Of a stretch of DNA of 30,403 nucleotides, positions 15,102 through 22,686 are shown in pieces. The stretch lies in IMG/VR virus record IMGVR_UViG_3300035250_000054, positions 1 to 30,403 of that record. One strand, written 5' to 3'. The position numbers and the translations under genes are program-made. Under the pieces are notes generated by a model. That model was given only the letters and a program-made list of their open reading frames with translations, was not told the DNA's origin and did not search any database. How positions within the stretch are numbered: the stretch's first letter is position 1; the number at the start of each line of letters is the position of its first letter. This stretch comes from a virus.

Positions 15102-16372
15102 TATGCTTGTAAAATATCCACTAAGGACGGTGCTTCAGGCTGTACTTCCGCCTCTGTTAAAATTTCGTCTATTTCTTCATCGGTAAGTTTGTCCTGGTTC
15201 ATCGACTTCATCACTTGCTTCTTGGTCATGAATCCGTTTGCCAGCATCCAATCGAAATGCGCGCGTTCTTCCGCTTTGTCCATCACTTGTTCCGGCTCTG
15301 CGAAATCAACAGCATAGTCATCGTCAATGTTTACGCCGTGAAATCCTGCTATTTCCCTGTCAAGTTGAAAGCGTGCGTGTTCAAACGGCCGCCAGATGTC
15401 ATTCACCGATGCTTTGCGTGCATCCCAGTTTTCAATGTTTTCAATTTTTAACGCTATCCCGGAAGACGCTTCTGAATCCACAAATCTTGCGACAAGGTGA
15501 TTGTTGAGTGCCGTTGATTGAATGATGGACTTCGCCACGTTCAGAAGTTTCTGCGGATCGCCGCCTTCCAATCTGTTGAGCGATGATCCTTCCGGAAGCA
15601 TGATAACTTCGTCTATGCTTGCGCGAATCGGCGTGTCGTCATGCACGCCCGTTGCGTATTTAATACCAAGCGAATCAATCCGTGCAGCTATCATGATCTG
15701 CTGCATCAATATATCGAGATGCTCGTTTGCCGAAACAATATCCGACGCACCGCATTGGAAAAATTCATCCACAAGTTCGGGATCGCGGTGTGCGAATGTT
15801 ACCGGAATGCGTCCGTACACATTGACACCTTCGTCATCCAAGTTCCAGACCTTGCCCTTCTGATCGAAACGGAAATGCTCTTCGTTGGACCAATACTCAT
15901 ACACCCTGTTCGTCCTGTCGTTCAAATTGGCAAGCGGATAATAGACTGCCATTACTTCCGTTGATCCGCTGACGAATATCGGCCAAAAGTATGGCAAGAT
16001 GTCGTATTCAAGGTGATCGTCTTCCCATCGTGAAATAAGCCCCATGCTTCCCAAAAGGAACGTCATCTTTTCCATTTGCCTCATCTTGGAATCAATGTCC
16101 CTCGGCAGAATGTCGTTATATCCGTCATTCGATCTCAACGGGCTATCCTTGTAAGCCAGCGATCTGGCGTTTACCATCCGCTTGGTAATGTTGGATGTGT
16201 ATAATGGAAGCTGAATGCCTTTTTGAAAATAATCTTTAATGTGCGGCTCATGTTCGCCCTCATAGAAGTCCACAAACTTCATCCTGCGTTTTAAGTTCTT
16301 ATCGTCTGCACGGGCGATTTCCTGCTTGACCGATTTGAGGACAATGTCCCTTGATAGATCCGGGATAATCAT
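15101..16372 (-). CDS. Portal protein
   Basis: A 423-residue protein downstream of the large terminase, near the length of SPP1 gp6-type portals. An early FYEGEHEPHIKDYF segment (50-64), SNITKRMVNARSLAYKD (60-76), aromatic strands in the middle (VYEYWSNEEHFRFDQKGKVW) and helices at the C-terminus (EPEQVMDKAEERAHFDWMLANGFMTKKQVMKSMN) follow the portal pattern, including the acidic end. As a dodecamer it would form the DNA entry channel and bind the terminase. The start overlaps the small membrane gene by 4 bases (ATGA). Confidence 0.88.
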   Translation of the reverse strand: MIIPDLSRDIVLKSVKQEIARADDKNLKRRMKFVDFYEGEHEPHIKDYFQKGIQLPLYTSNITKRMVNARSLAYKDSPLRSNDGYNDILPRDIDSKMRQMEKMTFLLGSMGLISRWEDDHLEYDILPYFWPIFVSGSTEVMAVYYPLANLNDRTNRVYEYWSNEEHFRFDQKGKVWNLDDEGVNVYGRIPVTFAHRDPELVDEFFQCGASDIVSANEHLDILMQQIMIAARIDSLGIKYATGVHDDTPIRASIDEVIMLPEGSSLNRLEGGDPQKLLNVAKSIIQSTALNNHLVARFVDSEASSGIALKIENIENWDARKASVNDIWRPFEHARFQLDREIAGFHGVNIDDDYAVDFAEPEQVMDKAEERAHFDWMLANGFMTKKQVMKSMNQDKLTDEEIDEILTEAEVQPEAPSLVDILQA

Positions 16373-16533
16373 GCCTGCCCCTGATGTAAATTTTTATAGA
16401 ATTTCATAAGTGATTTCCTTACAAGTTTGCTCTGCGCCTTCGCCATTTTATTCTGGAATTTCCACGCGGCAATAAGGCCGATAATAAATAACACATTTAA
16501 GGTGATGGATATGCCGAGGATGAATTCTACCAT
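16369..16533 (-). CDS. Small membrane protein, 54 aa
   Basis: One transmembrane segment at residues 3-25 (FILGISITLNVLFIIGLIAA) followed by a strongly basic C-terminal helix (KFQNKMAKAQSKLVRKSLMK). The start overlaps the terminase stop by 7 bases and the stop overlaps the portal ATG as ATGA, so it is embedded in a coupled chain. A membrane protein between terminase and portal is uncommon; it could be a superinfection-exclusion factor or a membrane tether. Function unknown. Confidence 0.68.
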   Translation of the reverse strand: MVEFILGISITLNVLFIIGLIAAWKFQNKMAKAQSKLVRKSLMKFYKNLHQGQA

Positions 16534-17732
16534 GTCTGATAGCCCACCTTTCTTTCGCGGATCGGAAACAGCCAGAACACCGCGTAACCTATTGCGTCCG
16601 AGGCGTGCGTCTGTTCGAGGTCGCGCTTGTCGATGTCGTTGTTCCGCCAGACGTTCTGCTCAAAGTCCATCAATAGATTCGGCGCGTTTTCAATCGTCAA
16701 TCTGCGTTCCTTTAGAAGTTTATTCACCGCATTCACCCTGTCCCTGACGTGCGGATTGGACTTCGGTGACAACACCTTGAAGCCGTGCTGCCGTAAAATG
16801 TCGTGATCGCTTAATGATGCGGATGTTTTTCGTGCGGATCCTGTTGCGTCCGGGTAGATGTTGATGCCGGGATATTTCTTCTGGACCGCTTCGGCCATGT
16901 CGTATGTGCCTGAGTTCTTCATTCTGAATTCATCGAAGACGTGCATTTCGTTCTTATTTGATGCGAAGATCAAACATGACATAGCATCCACGTTGAAGTC
17001 CATCGCCCCGGATATGGTCCATCCTTCAAGTTCCCTGTGTAAAACGTGAATGTCGCGGTCGAATTCTTTATACACCCGGCCCTGAGTCAGATTGACAAAT
17101 TTTCCGTGTAAGTAAGCGTCGATCTGTTCCGGCGTGTATGCGCTTGTCAAATTTTCTTTATACTCGTCAGGAAGATGCGGATTGTCCAATGTGGAAGCGC
17201 GGACAGTTCCGATGTCTATCTTCTCTGAGTTTGTTAATTGAAAGCCCCAGTTTAATTGTTCCGGCGTTCCTGTTAAGAATATCTCACGCTGTTCTGCGTC
17301 CGGATGGCGTACCCTTGCAAGCATTTGATCGAATACATCGCGCTTCTGAATAAACGGCTCATCGATACCGCTCCAGCTCAAATTTGGTCCGCGAAGTGAG
17401 TCCGGCTTGTCGCCCGATCCGATCCATATGCGTCCGTTCCAATTTGAAATGATGAATTCACCCTTCAGTTGGTTGTAGGTATAATTCATGCCGGCTTTAT
17501 CCATGATCTCTTTCAGCGTGATAATGATCGTCTTCTGACCCAAGTTGTGCGAAGGTGAAACGTACATTCCGGGCTGCGGTGCGTTTAGGTAAGACAGATA
17601 CAGGCTTCTCAGCGCGCCGATGTACGTCTTGCCCGATCCGTAGCCGCCCACCATCAGCTTGACGAAGTTCGGAAGATCCCACCACCGCCTCTGATGCGGA
17701 AGCATGTTTTCTTTTAGGATTCGGAATTTCAC
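16527..17732 (-). CDS. terL: Terminase large subunit
   Basis: A 401-residue packaging motor. Walker A is GGYGSGKT (29-36); Walker B ends with the catalytic glutamate in LSWSGIDEP (118-126); the coupling motif is LTGTPEQ (153-159). The C-terminal RNase-H-like nuclease has acidic residues at D245 (AMDFNVD), D295 (IYPDATG) and D379 (HASDAIGYAV). Together with the small subunit and portal it would cut and package concatemeric DNA. At 401 residues it is at the short end of the family but all core motifs are present. It overlaps the small subunit gene by 4 bases. Confidence 0.95.
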   Translation of the reverse strand: MKFRILKENMLPHQRRWWDLPNFVKLMVGGYGSGKTYIGALRSLYLSYLNAPQPGMYVSPSHNLGQKTIIITLKEIMDKAGMNYTYNQLKGEFIISNWNGRIWIGSGDKPDSLRGPNLSWSGIDEPFIQKRDVFDQMLARVRHPDAEQREIFLTGTPEQLNWGFQLTNSEKIDIGTVRASTLDNPHLPDEYKENLTSAYTPEQIDAYLHGKFVNLTQGRVYKEFDRDIHVLHRELEGWTISGAMDFNVDAMSCLIFASNKNEMHVFDEFRMKNSGTYDMAEAVQKKYPGINIYPDATGSARKTSASLSDHDILRQHGFKVLSPKSNPHVRDRVNAVNKLLKERRLTIENAPNLLMDFEQNVWRNNDIDKRDLEQTHASDAIGYAVFWLFPIRERKVGYQTW

Positions 17733-18031
17733 TCAACGATGACTTCATCCTTTGTAATCTTTTGTTCAACGAATTCCTTCGGCTTGCCTTCTGTTCTGTC
17801 TGCAATAAACTGAACCGCCCAGGCACGGCCTTCTAAAGCGTATCCGAATACTTTGCTCATTACCACTTCCAGCTTGTTCTTGCTGCCGTCCTTCAATCCT
17901 TCTTCCTCACCGATCCTTCTTAATAAGTCTGGAATGGACTGTGATCCCTTTGGTCTGCCGTTTGGATTGCCGGATACACCCGGTTTGAATTGTCCGTTGG
18001 CTTTCCTGTTGTTTCCTGTTTCTTCAGGCAC
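17729..18031 (-). CDS. Terminase small subunit-like (DUF5681 type)
   Basis: A 100-residue protein with the NGQFKPGVSGNPNGRPKGS motif (about 13-31) of DUF5681 proteins, which commonly precede terL, and a helical remainder ending FVEQKITKDEVIVE. The GTG start overlaps the methyltransferase stop by 8 bases. A DNA-recognition role in packaging is the likely function, although DUF5681 proteins are not all proven terminases. Confidence 0.78.
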   Translation of the reverse strand: MPEETGNNRKANGQFKPGVSGNPNGRPKGSQSIPDLLRRIGEEEGLKDGSKNKLEVVMSKVFGYALEGRAWAVQFIADRTEGKPKEFVEQKITKDEVIVE

Positions 18032-19289
18032 TTGCAGCCTCGAATCTTTCCGCCTTGTTTCCTGTATAATCTTCCCATCGTTTTACAATTACATCGCAAT
18101 AGTGTTCATCTATTTCCATGCCGTAACATTTACGATTGGTCTTTTCACAGGCTATGAGCGTTGAGCCAGAGCCGAGAAATAAATCGAGAATTAAATCACC
18201 CTCTTTTGATGAGTTTTCAGTTGCTCTTAATACTATTTCGACAGGCTTCATTGTTGGGTGGAGCTTGTTTGCGACAGGTTTATTCTCAAGCCATAAAGTT
18301 GATTGGCTCTTGTCCCCATACCAATTATCCGACTTCCCCTTGATATGGCAATAAAAAATAGGTTCGTGTTGAAACTTGTATCTTCCAAACCCCCATGCGA
18401 AGGTGTTTTTACCCCATACGATTTGATTCCTAACCTCAATGTCATAATCGTTTAACACTTGCTCTGTTACCATCTGCCAAGACGAAGCATGACATATATA
18501 AAATGATCCCCCCCCCTTAACAAATTTTTTATAATTTCCAAACACTTCGGATAAAAACTTCACATACTCATCTTCAGACATAGCATCATTCTTAATTGTC
18601 ATTTTTTCATTCGTTCCACCTTCATAATCGACATTATAAGGCGGATCAGTAAACACCATATCAGCCTTCTGTCCATCCATCAATCGTTCAACATCTTCCT
18701 TCTTGGTTGCATCCCCGCACAATAAACGATGCTCTCCCAATAGCCATAAATCACCAGTCTTGGTAACGGCTTCTTCTACTTCGGGAATTTCGTCATCGTC
18801 AATCAGTCCTTCGGTGGGTTCATCTTCGTAGAATTGCAGTTCATCATCGGTAAATCCCCACTCAGTCAGTTCGCCCACATCAAAGTAATTCGCTAAAGCA
18901 TCGAAGTCCCATTCACCGACGTTTTTATTTAGGCGGATGTTCAATTCTTTTTCCTTGTCCGGATTCAGATCCACCTCTACACAGGGAATATCCTTCAATC
19001 CCAAATCTCGCGCTACTCTCAGCCTTTGATGTCCGCCGACCAGAATGTTTTTTCTGTCTTTATGTGTATTCACAATTAACGGATCAACAATTCCGAACCG
19101 GGACATTGAATCCTTCAAATTATGATATTGCTCTTTTGTTAGCTGACGCGGATTGTATTCTGCTTCAATCAATTTGCCGATCGGATAATAAACTGTTTTC
19201 ATTTTGCCTGTTTTTTTATAGGACAATTCCCCGTTTTTGAAATTCCTGACGTATTTATTTCGGGCCGTGTCGGCCATAGTCTGTGTCAT
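18024..19289 (-). CDS. ParB-domain DNA methyltransferase (late region)
   Basis: A 421-residue two-domain protein. Residues about 30-130 are a ParB/sulfiredoxin-like domain (YNPRQLTKEQY; GGHQRLRVA, 85-93). Residues 180-410 are an N6-adenine/N4-cytosine methyltransferase with motif IV DPPY (215-218) before motif I DLFLGSGSTL (369-378), the beta-class order. It uses S-adenosylmethionine; DPPY fits adenine or N4-cytosine, and the target sequence is unknown. The ATG at 19289 follows AAAGGATTCC, a good ribosome site, and overlaps the FmdB gene. The end overlaps the terminase small subunit, so it is expressed with packaging genes. A 9-base G tract in the catalytic region could switch the frame. Confidence 0.93.
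   Translation of the reverse strand: MTQTMADTARNKYVRNFKNGELSYKKTGKMKTVYYPIGKLIEAEYNPRQLTKEQYHNLKDSMSRFGIVDPLIVNTHKDRKNILVGGHQRLRVARDLGLKDIPCVEVDLNPDKEKELNIRLNKNVGEWDFDALANYFDVGELTEWGFTDDELQFYEDEPTEGLIDDDEIPEVEEAVTKTGDLWLLGEHRLLCGDATKKEDVERLMDGQKADMVFTDPPYNVDYEGGTNEKMTIKNDAMSEDEYVKFLSEVFGNYKKFVKGGGSFYICHASSWQMVTEQVLNDYDIEVRNQIVWGKNTFAWGFGRYKFQHEPIFYCHIKGKSDNWYGDKSQSTLWLENKPVANKLHPTMKPVEIVLRATENSSKEGDLILDLFLGSGSTLIACEKTNRKCYGMEIDEHYCDVIVKRWEDYTGNKAERFEAASA
18508..18516 (-). repeat. G9 homopolymer in methyltransferase coding strand
   Basis: Nine consecutive C on the plus strand read as G9 in the gene, encoding K-G-G-G-S near residue 258-262. Runs of 8 or more G within methyltransferase genes are known slipped-strand phase-variation sites. 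Here the frame is open. Confidence 0.7.
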
Positions 19290-19449
19290 GGAATCCTTTT
19301 CCGTTCAGGATGAAGTTGGAAGATGTGATGATGCGTTCTGTTTTAAGTGAATTGCAGTTCGGACATTGTTCGCTATGCGCGTCATTCATGGCGCGGATCG
19401 TTTCAAAAATCCACGCGCAGCGTTTGCACTTGTAATCGTATCGTATCAT
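19255..19449 (-). CDS. FmdB-type zinc ribbon protein
   Basis: A 64-residue protein starting MIRYDYKCKRCAWIFETIRA with a CxxC pair (C8, C11) and a second CxxC (SEQCPNCNS) about 18 residues later, then a basic hydrophilic tail with GKGFHDTDYG. This is the FmdB / putative regulatory zinc ribbon pattern, widespread in bacteria and phages. A small DNA-, RNA- or protein-binding regulator is likely. First gene of the late block, directly behind the structured leader; it overlaps the methyltransferase start. Confidence 0.8.
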   Translation of the reverse strand: MIRYDYKCKRCAWIFETIRAMNDAHSEQCPNCNSLKTERIITSSNFILNGKGFHDTDYGRHGPK

Positions 19450-19558
19450 CTAAGGCCTTAGAGGTACGCCGGCCGTTCCTTTTATCGCCTAAGTAATGCC
19501 TGTTATGCAGGCGGTGCGAGTGAGGAAGCCGGAAGCCTCTTCACTCTATTGTCATGAA
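19450..19558 (-). promoter_or_regulatory. Structured leader before the late genes
   Basis: A 109-base gap, the longest leftward gap in this part of the operon. In transcription order it holds a hairpin GAGTGA/TCACTC (19541-19546 with 19518-19523), a 5-bp hairpin GCCTG-CATAA-CAGGC (19512-19498), a competing pairing CGCCT/AGGCG (19509-19513 with 19486-19490), and a perfect 12-bp palindrome CTAAGGCCTTAG (19450-19461) immediately before the FmdB ATG, where its AAGG could be the ribosome site. The mutually exclusive pairings and position suggest a late-gene control region. No confident -10/-35 was found. Confidence 0.55.
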
Positions 19559-19861
19559 TTAAACGGTCTGGAAGTGCTTACAGGCCCGGTGGAAGGCTTG
19601 TGATGCGGCTTGAGGTGATATACCTTTTAAGTCGGCTATCCCGGTAAAAGAAAAGCCCTGTATGGTGTGCATATACACGATGTCTCTCTGTAATTCAGAT
19701 AGTTCGGGCCACGAAGACTCGGTGGCTTTTGCAAATTTCAGTTCATCAGAATCGTATTGATCCCGGTGATATAAGTATTCTACGGCCAATTTGAAGACGT
19801 TTAATCTTTTGACCGCCTTTTGTGCGAGTTCGGCGTTTTCTTGGTTATATCCTTGATCCAC
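19559..19861 (-). CDS. Sigma-region-4-like HTH regulator
   Basis: A 100-residue protein whose C-terminal half (LQRDIVYMHTIQGFSFTGIADLKGISPQAASQAFHRACKHF) is a helix-turn-helix of the sigma-70 region 4 / ArpU-RinA type. It is the last gene before the structured leader and the terminase block, the usual site of late-transcription activators. It may switch on the late genes just downstream. Start is GTG at 19861, overlapping the 40-residue gene by 17 bases. The N-terminal half is charged and helical without a known domain. Confidence 0.72.
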   Translation of the reverse strand: MDQGYNQENAELAQKAVKRLNVFKLAVEYLYHRDQYDSDELKFAKATESSWPELSELQRDIVYMHTIQGFSFTGIADLKGISPQAASQAFHRACKHFQTV

Positions 19862-19967
19862 GTTTCTTCTTTTTTTTGTATTGAATTGCCGTGCGTCCGT
19901 GCTTTTTCAGCCACTCGTTTTTATCATGGCGTTTTCTTTTTCTCAATTTTGCATCCTTATTCGGCAT
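19845..19967 (-). CDS. Tiny highly basic protein, 40 aa
   Basis: Begins MPNKDAKLRKRKRHDKNEWL and continues basic to the end (KKKKKRGSRI). It overlaps the 56-residue gene upstream by 11 bases and the sigma-like gene downstream by 17. Very basic 40-residue proteins with this kind of start occur in phage operons. The composition suggests RNA or DNA binding. Function unknown. Confidence 0.62.
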   Translation of the reverse strand: MPNKDAKLRKRKRHDKNEWLKKHGRTAIQYKKKKKRGSRI

Positions 19968-20127
19968 CCAAAGCCCTTTTCGCTCTGTCGCCTTTGTCCA
20001 GGCTGATCTTTCTGCGGTCTATTTCAGCGTCTATTTCGTAATGCTTTCTGTTGGCGTAGAATTCAAGAGCGTCGCGCAGCTTCTTGTTCAGAAGCAAAAG
20101 TTCCTGGCATTGTTTACAGTTGATCAA
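19957..20127 (-). CDS. Small CxxC protein, 56 aa (TTG start)
   Basis: Encodes INCKQCQELLLLNKKLRD and ends DKGDRAKRALDAE. The start TTG (20125-20127) follows AGGGGATAGG, an adequate ribosome site, and begins inside the end of the cytosine methyltransferase gene. The pattern of an N-terminal CxxC, a helix, and a C-terminal DxGxRAxxAL is common in uncharacterised phage proteins. Probably a small zinc-linked or dimeric helical protein. Confidence 0.62.
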   Translation of the reverse strand: MINCKQCQELLLLNKKLRDALEFYANRKHYEIDAEIDRRKISLDKGDRAKRALDAE

Positions 20128-21298
20128 TTAACCTATCCCCTACAGCCTCAACCACAGGCACACTTACCGCGTTACCAAGTTGCTTGTATCTTTGCGCGTC
20201 AGATTGCCCTTCTGTCCATCCATCCGGAAATCCTTGCAGCCGTTCACATTCTGTTGGCGTTAGTCTGCGAATAGCTGATTTATTTTGAATAAAACCACCT
20301 TTTTTAGCTGCATTTATTGTTGGACTCAAACCATTCTCGCTATAAACACGCCTTGACGATTCAAATTCAACCTCTTTTTCGTAGATGCTTGTCACTTCTT
20401 CATCATAAGTATCGTCAAATTGTAATAATACTTTGAGTTTTACCCATATTTCCGGACTTGGGACTGCCCTGTATTTATCGCTACGAAAATAGTGTTCTAT
20501 TTGGGTTTTGGGCAGTTGAAGACTCTCTGCAATTTCTCGAATGGTTTTATTGCCCTTATTTTCTTTTAAATATTCATTGATTTCTTCAGGTGTATCGAAT
20601 GCCCTTTTTTTTGCTATAATTTTCAAATCACCTATTTTTATCAACGGAATATGTCCACCCCCTTGTGAAGTGTTTAGGGTTGATGAATATCCATTGTAAA
20701 ATCTCAATCTTTTTTCTTTTCTCCTCATTGATTCATCAATAAATATGGCCTCAGTTGATTGGTTTGTTTCTCCGATAGGAAATATTTCATCTCCACTTCC
20801 TTCTCCAAAACATCCGACAAGATATATTCGCTCTCTATTTTGGGGTAAAAACCAGCGTGTATTAAGCAGTTGCCATTCAAGTCGATAGCCCCCAATGTCG
20901 GTAAAGGCTTTGATAATTGCCCAAAAGTCTCTGCCATCGTTGCTGCTGAATGTTCCTTTAACATTTTCCCAGATAAAAAAATGTGGTTTGCAGTCAGTGA
21001 TGAGTCTAATTGCTTCCCCAATAAGGGATGATCTGTTTCCGCCAAGTCCAGCCCGCTTCCCTGCGATGCTAAAATCTTGACAAGGTGAGCCGAAAGTGAT
21101 AATGTCGATTTTTGGTAAATCTTCGTGTCGAATAGCTCTAACATCGCCTAAATCCACCGCATCGGGAAAATTCTTTTTGTATGTTGCTTTTGCATATTTG
21201 TCAATTTCACTAAATCCAACCCAATCAAACTCAAACCCTGCCTGTTCCAGCCCAAGATGGAATCCGCCTATGCCTGAGAATAGGTCGAGCATTTTCAT
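20114..21298 (-). CDS. C5-cytosine DNA methyltransferase with inserted HTH
   Basis: A 394-residue C5 methyltransferase. Motif I is DLFSGIGGFHLGL (5-17), the catalytic Pro-Cys is in GSPCQDFS (70-77, C73), then ENVKG (111-115), QNRERIYLVG (153-162), the RLTPTECERLQGFPDG motif (345-360), and GNAVSVPV (375-382). The target-recognition stretch (about 175-340) contains two similar motifs, SSTLNTSQGGGHI near 205-217 and SPTINAAKKGGFI near 325-337, on either side of an insert with a helix-turn-helix look (TIREIAESLQLPKTQIEHYF). This suggests a duplicated target-recognition module and possibly more than one target. The gene is AT-richer than the structural genes. It likely protects the phage against restriction. 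Confidence 0.93.
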   Translation of the reverse strand: MKMLDLFSGIGGFHLGLEQAGFEFDWVGFSEIDKYAKATYKKNFPDAVDLGDVRAIRHEDLPKIDIITFGSPCQDFSIAGKRAGLGGNRSSLIGEAIRLITDCKPHFFIWENVKGTFSSNDGRDFWAIIKAFTDIGGYRLEWQLLNTRWFLPQNRERIYLVGCFGEGSGDEIFPIGETNQSTEAIFIDESMRRKEKRLRFYNGYSSTLNTSQGGGHIPLIKIGDLKIIAKKRAFDTPEEINEYLKENKGNKTIREIAESLQLPKTQIEHYFRSDKYRAVPSPEIWVKLKVLLQFDDTYDEEVTSIYEKEVEFESSRRVYSENGLSPTINAAKKGGFIQNKSAIRRLTPTECERLQGFPDGWTEGQSDAQRYKQLGNAVSVPVVEAVGDRLIDQL

Positions 21299-21372
21299 TC
21301 ATCCGCCCACCACAGATAAACTGCCGCCGCTATCACGCCCCAACCGATGATTTCTAAAATAAGTTCTAACAT
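21295..21372 (-). CDS. Tiny hydrophobic peptide, 25 aa
   Basis: Encodes MLELILEIIGWGVIAAAVYL followed by WWADE, essentially one transmembrane helix. Its stop overlaps the methyltransferase start as ATGA and its own start overlaps the upstream 36-residue ORF, so it may mainly couple translation. Small size keeps confidence low. Confidence 0.42.
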   Translation of the reverse strand: MLELILEIIGWGVIAAAVYLWWADE

Positions 21373-21476
21373 CTCGCCATCACGATCATTGGATTGTCCA
21401 ATCTGTTTTCCCAAAAGAACAGAATCAGTTCTTCTGCCTTGTCAAGATCGGGAAATTGTAGAAATTGCAGTATCAT
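21366..21476 (-). CDS. Small ORF, 36 aa, unknown
   Basis: Begins MILQFLQFPDLDKAEELILF and ends RLDNPMIVMARC. Its start lies 63 bases after the preceding zinc-ribbon gene and its end overlaps the 25-residue peptide. No ribosome site stands out and the gap 21477-21538 otherwise holds nothing I can identify. Real coding status is uncertain. Confidence 0.4.
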   Translation of the reverse strand: MILQFLQFPDLDKAEELILFFWENRLDNPMIVMARC

Positions 21477-21538
21477 AAAATCTCACAGGAAAGCCCTGGA
21501 CGGCACGCCCAGCCAACCGCGTATGTTTGCCAGCCTTT

Positions 21539-21775
21539 TTAGGCCTTCCTGCAAATCGGACAAATCTTCCGTTCCTTTCCTAATTTTTCAAAATCAGAAT
21601 AATGTTCAATTTCAACATCATTGAAAATTTTCACAAATTCCCAGCATCTATTGCAATTTGAGCAATACTTCACTTCTTTATCGCACCGGCGCGCATCGTT
21701 GTTTTGATAACGTTTCGGTTTGCCATAAATGGAATGATATGCCGAAAGCCTGTCAATAGCCCATTGAATACTCAT
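21539..21775 (-). CDS. Zinc-ribbon protein, 78 aa
   Basis: Starts MSIQWAIDRLSAYHSIYGKP. The four-cysteine ribbon is CSNCNRC (about 38-44) and CPIC near the C-terminus. The chosen ATG overlaps the exonuclease stop as ATGA, so the 27 residues of upstream frame are excluded. The protein may bind DNA or assist the exonuclease encoded just before it, but no family is recognised. Confidence 0.68.
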   Translation of the reverse strand: MSIQWAIDRLSAYHSIYGKPKRYQNNDARRCDKEVKYCSNCNRCWEFVKIFNDVEIEHYSDFEKLGKERKICPICRKA

Positions 21776-22686
21776 GATGCCACGCTTCTGTAATTCGTTT
21801 TGACTTGGACCGAATTCTTTTTGTGCCGTATGTAAGGCGTTTTGCATCCTTCGCATCTATACACCGGAAACTTATTTGCACCCGTGAGATACACGGCTTC
21901 CGTTTCGTCGATATTTTCACAAGCGCAATTCGGACACACATCCATATCCAATAGAATTCCCAAATTCGGATGATTCTTGATGTACGGCCTGACTTTCAGA
22001 TACACTTCTTCGAGGCCGAGAACATCGTGTTCGTTGTAGGTGTTCATCCGGTCGAGTGCTTCCTTTTTTCCGTCCCGGCAATCCACCCAAAGCTGAAAAT
22101 CCGTCTTCAATTTTTGTTCCAGCTTGAAATGTTTCGTTAAGAAATCCTGTTTATACGACACGAATGCGAAATGCCTTTTGGCAACCTTCAGCGTGTCGAT
22201 CGTTTTATACGGCGAAGGCGGATCCATGCCGTTGTCTAAAAAACGTGCGTTTAATTTGCGGATGTCGAACCGGTCGCCGTTGTGTGCGATAACAATATCA
22301 GCTTCATCCAATAATTTCCAGATGGATGTCAATACGCGCTTATCGTCTCTTGCCCTTGCTTCGGACGGCGTTACAATGTCGCTCATGATGTCGCCGTACA
22401 GCCACTTTGCCGCCCAGCTTAGAACAAACCAGCTTTTTTCGTTCCCGTTCTTGTCTTTTATTATATTCGTGTGCGGAATCCGTTGCTTGAATAAGCCCCA
22501 GACATACACTTCCATCAGGGCCGTTTCAATATCGAACAAGAGAATTTTCGGCATAATTCCGCCGGCGGTGTATTCCGGTGTGGAAAAATATCGCGTGCAG
22601 ACGTTGCAGGTCCATCGCTGCAATCCCTGACGGATGCCTCTTTTTTTGACGTGCGTGCCGGCACAGTTAGGGCAAATGGCTCTCAT
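21772..22686 (-). CDS. DEDDy 3'-5' exonuclease-like, two zinc ribbons
   Basis: A 304-residue protein from the ATG that overlaps the preceding stop as ATGA. The core (45-260) is the RNase-H-fold exonuclease family related to DNA polymerase proofreading domains: FDIETALMEVYVWGL at 51-65 (acidic D52, E54), an IVIAHNGDRFDIRKLNARFL motif in the middle, and YNEHDVLGLEEVY with the Y-x3-D signature. It carries an N-terminal four-Cys ribbon (C5, C8, C27, C30) like that of transposase InsA proteins, and a C-terminal ribbon (CPNCACEN and YRCEGCKTP). It is expected to degrade single-stranded or 3' ends of DNA or RNA. Two added ribbons are unusual for the family. Confidence 0.82.
   Translation of the reverse strand: MRAICPNCAGTHVKKRGIRQGLQRWTCNVCTRYFSTPEYTAGGIMPKILLFDIETALMEVYVWGLFKQRIPHTNIIKDKNGNEKSWFVLSWAAKWLYGDIMSDIVTPSEARARDDKRVLTSIWKLLDEADIVIAHNGDRFDIRKLNARFLDNGMDPPSPYKTIDTLKVAKRHFAFVSYKQDFLTKHFKLEQKLKTDFQLWVDCRDGKKEALDRMNTYNEHDVLGLEEVYLKVRPYIKNHPNLGILLDMDVCPNCACENIDETEAVYLTGANKFPVYRCEGCKTPYIRHKKNSVQVKTNYRSVAS

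Noticed and set aside
16527-18031. cos site around the terminase genes
   Set aside because: No repeated or end-like motif was recognisable, and the tail-gene end of the element gives no cohesive-end signal; headful packaging cannot be excluded either.
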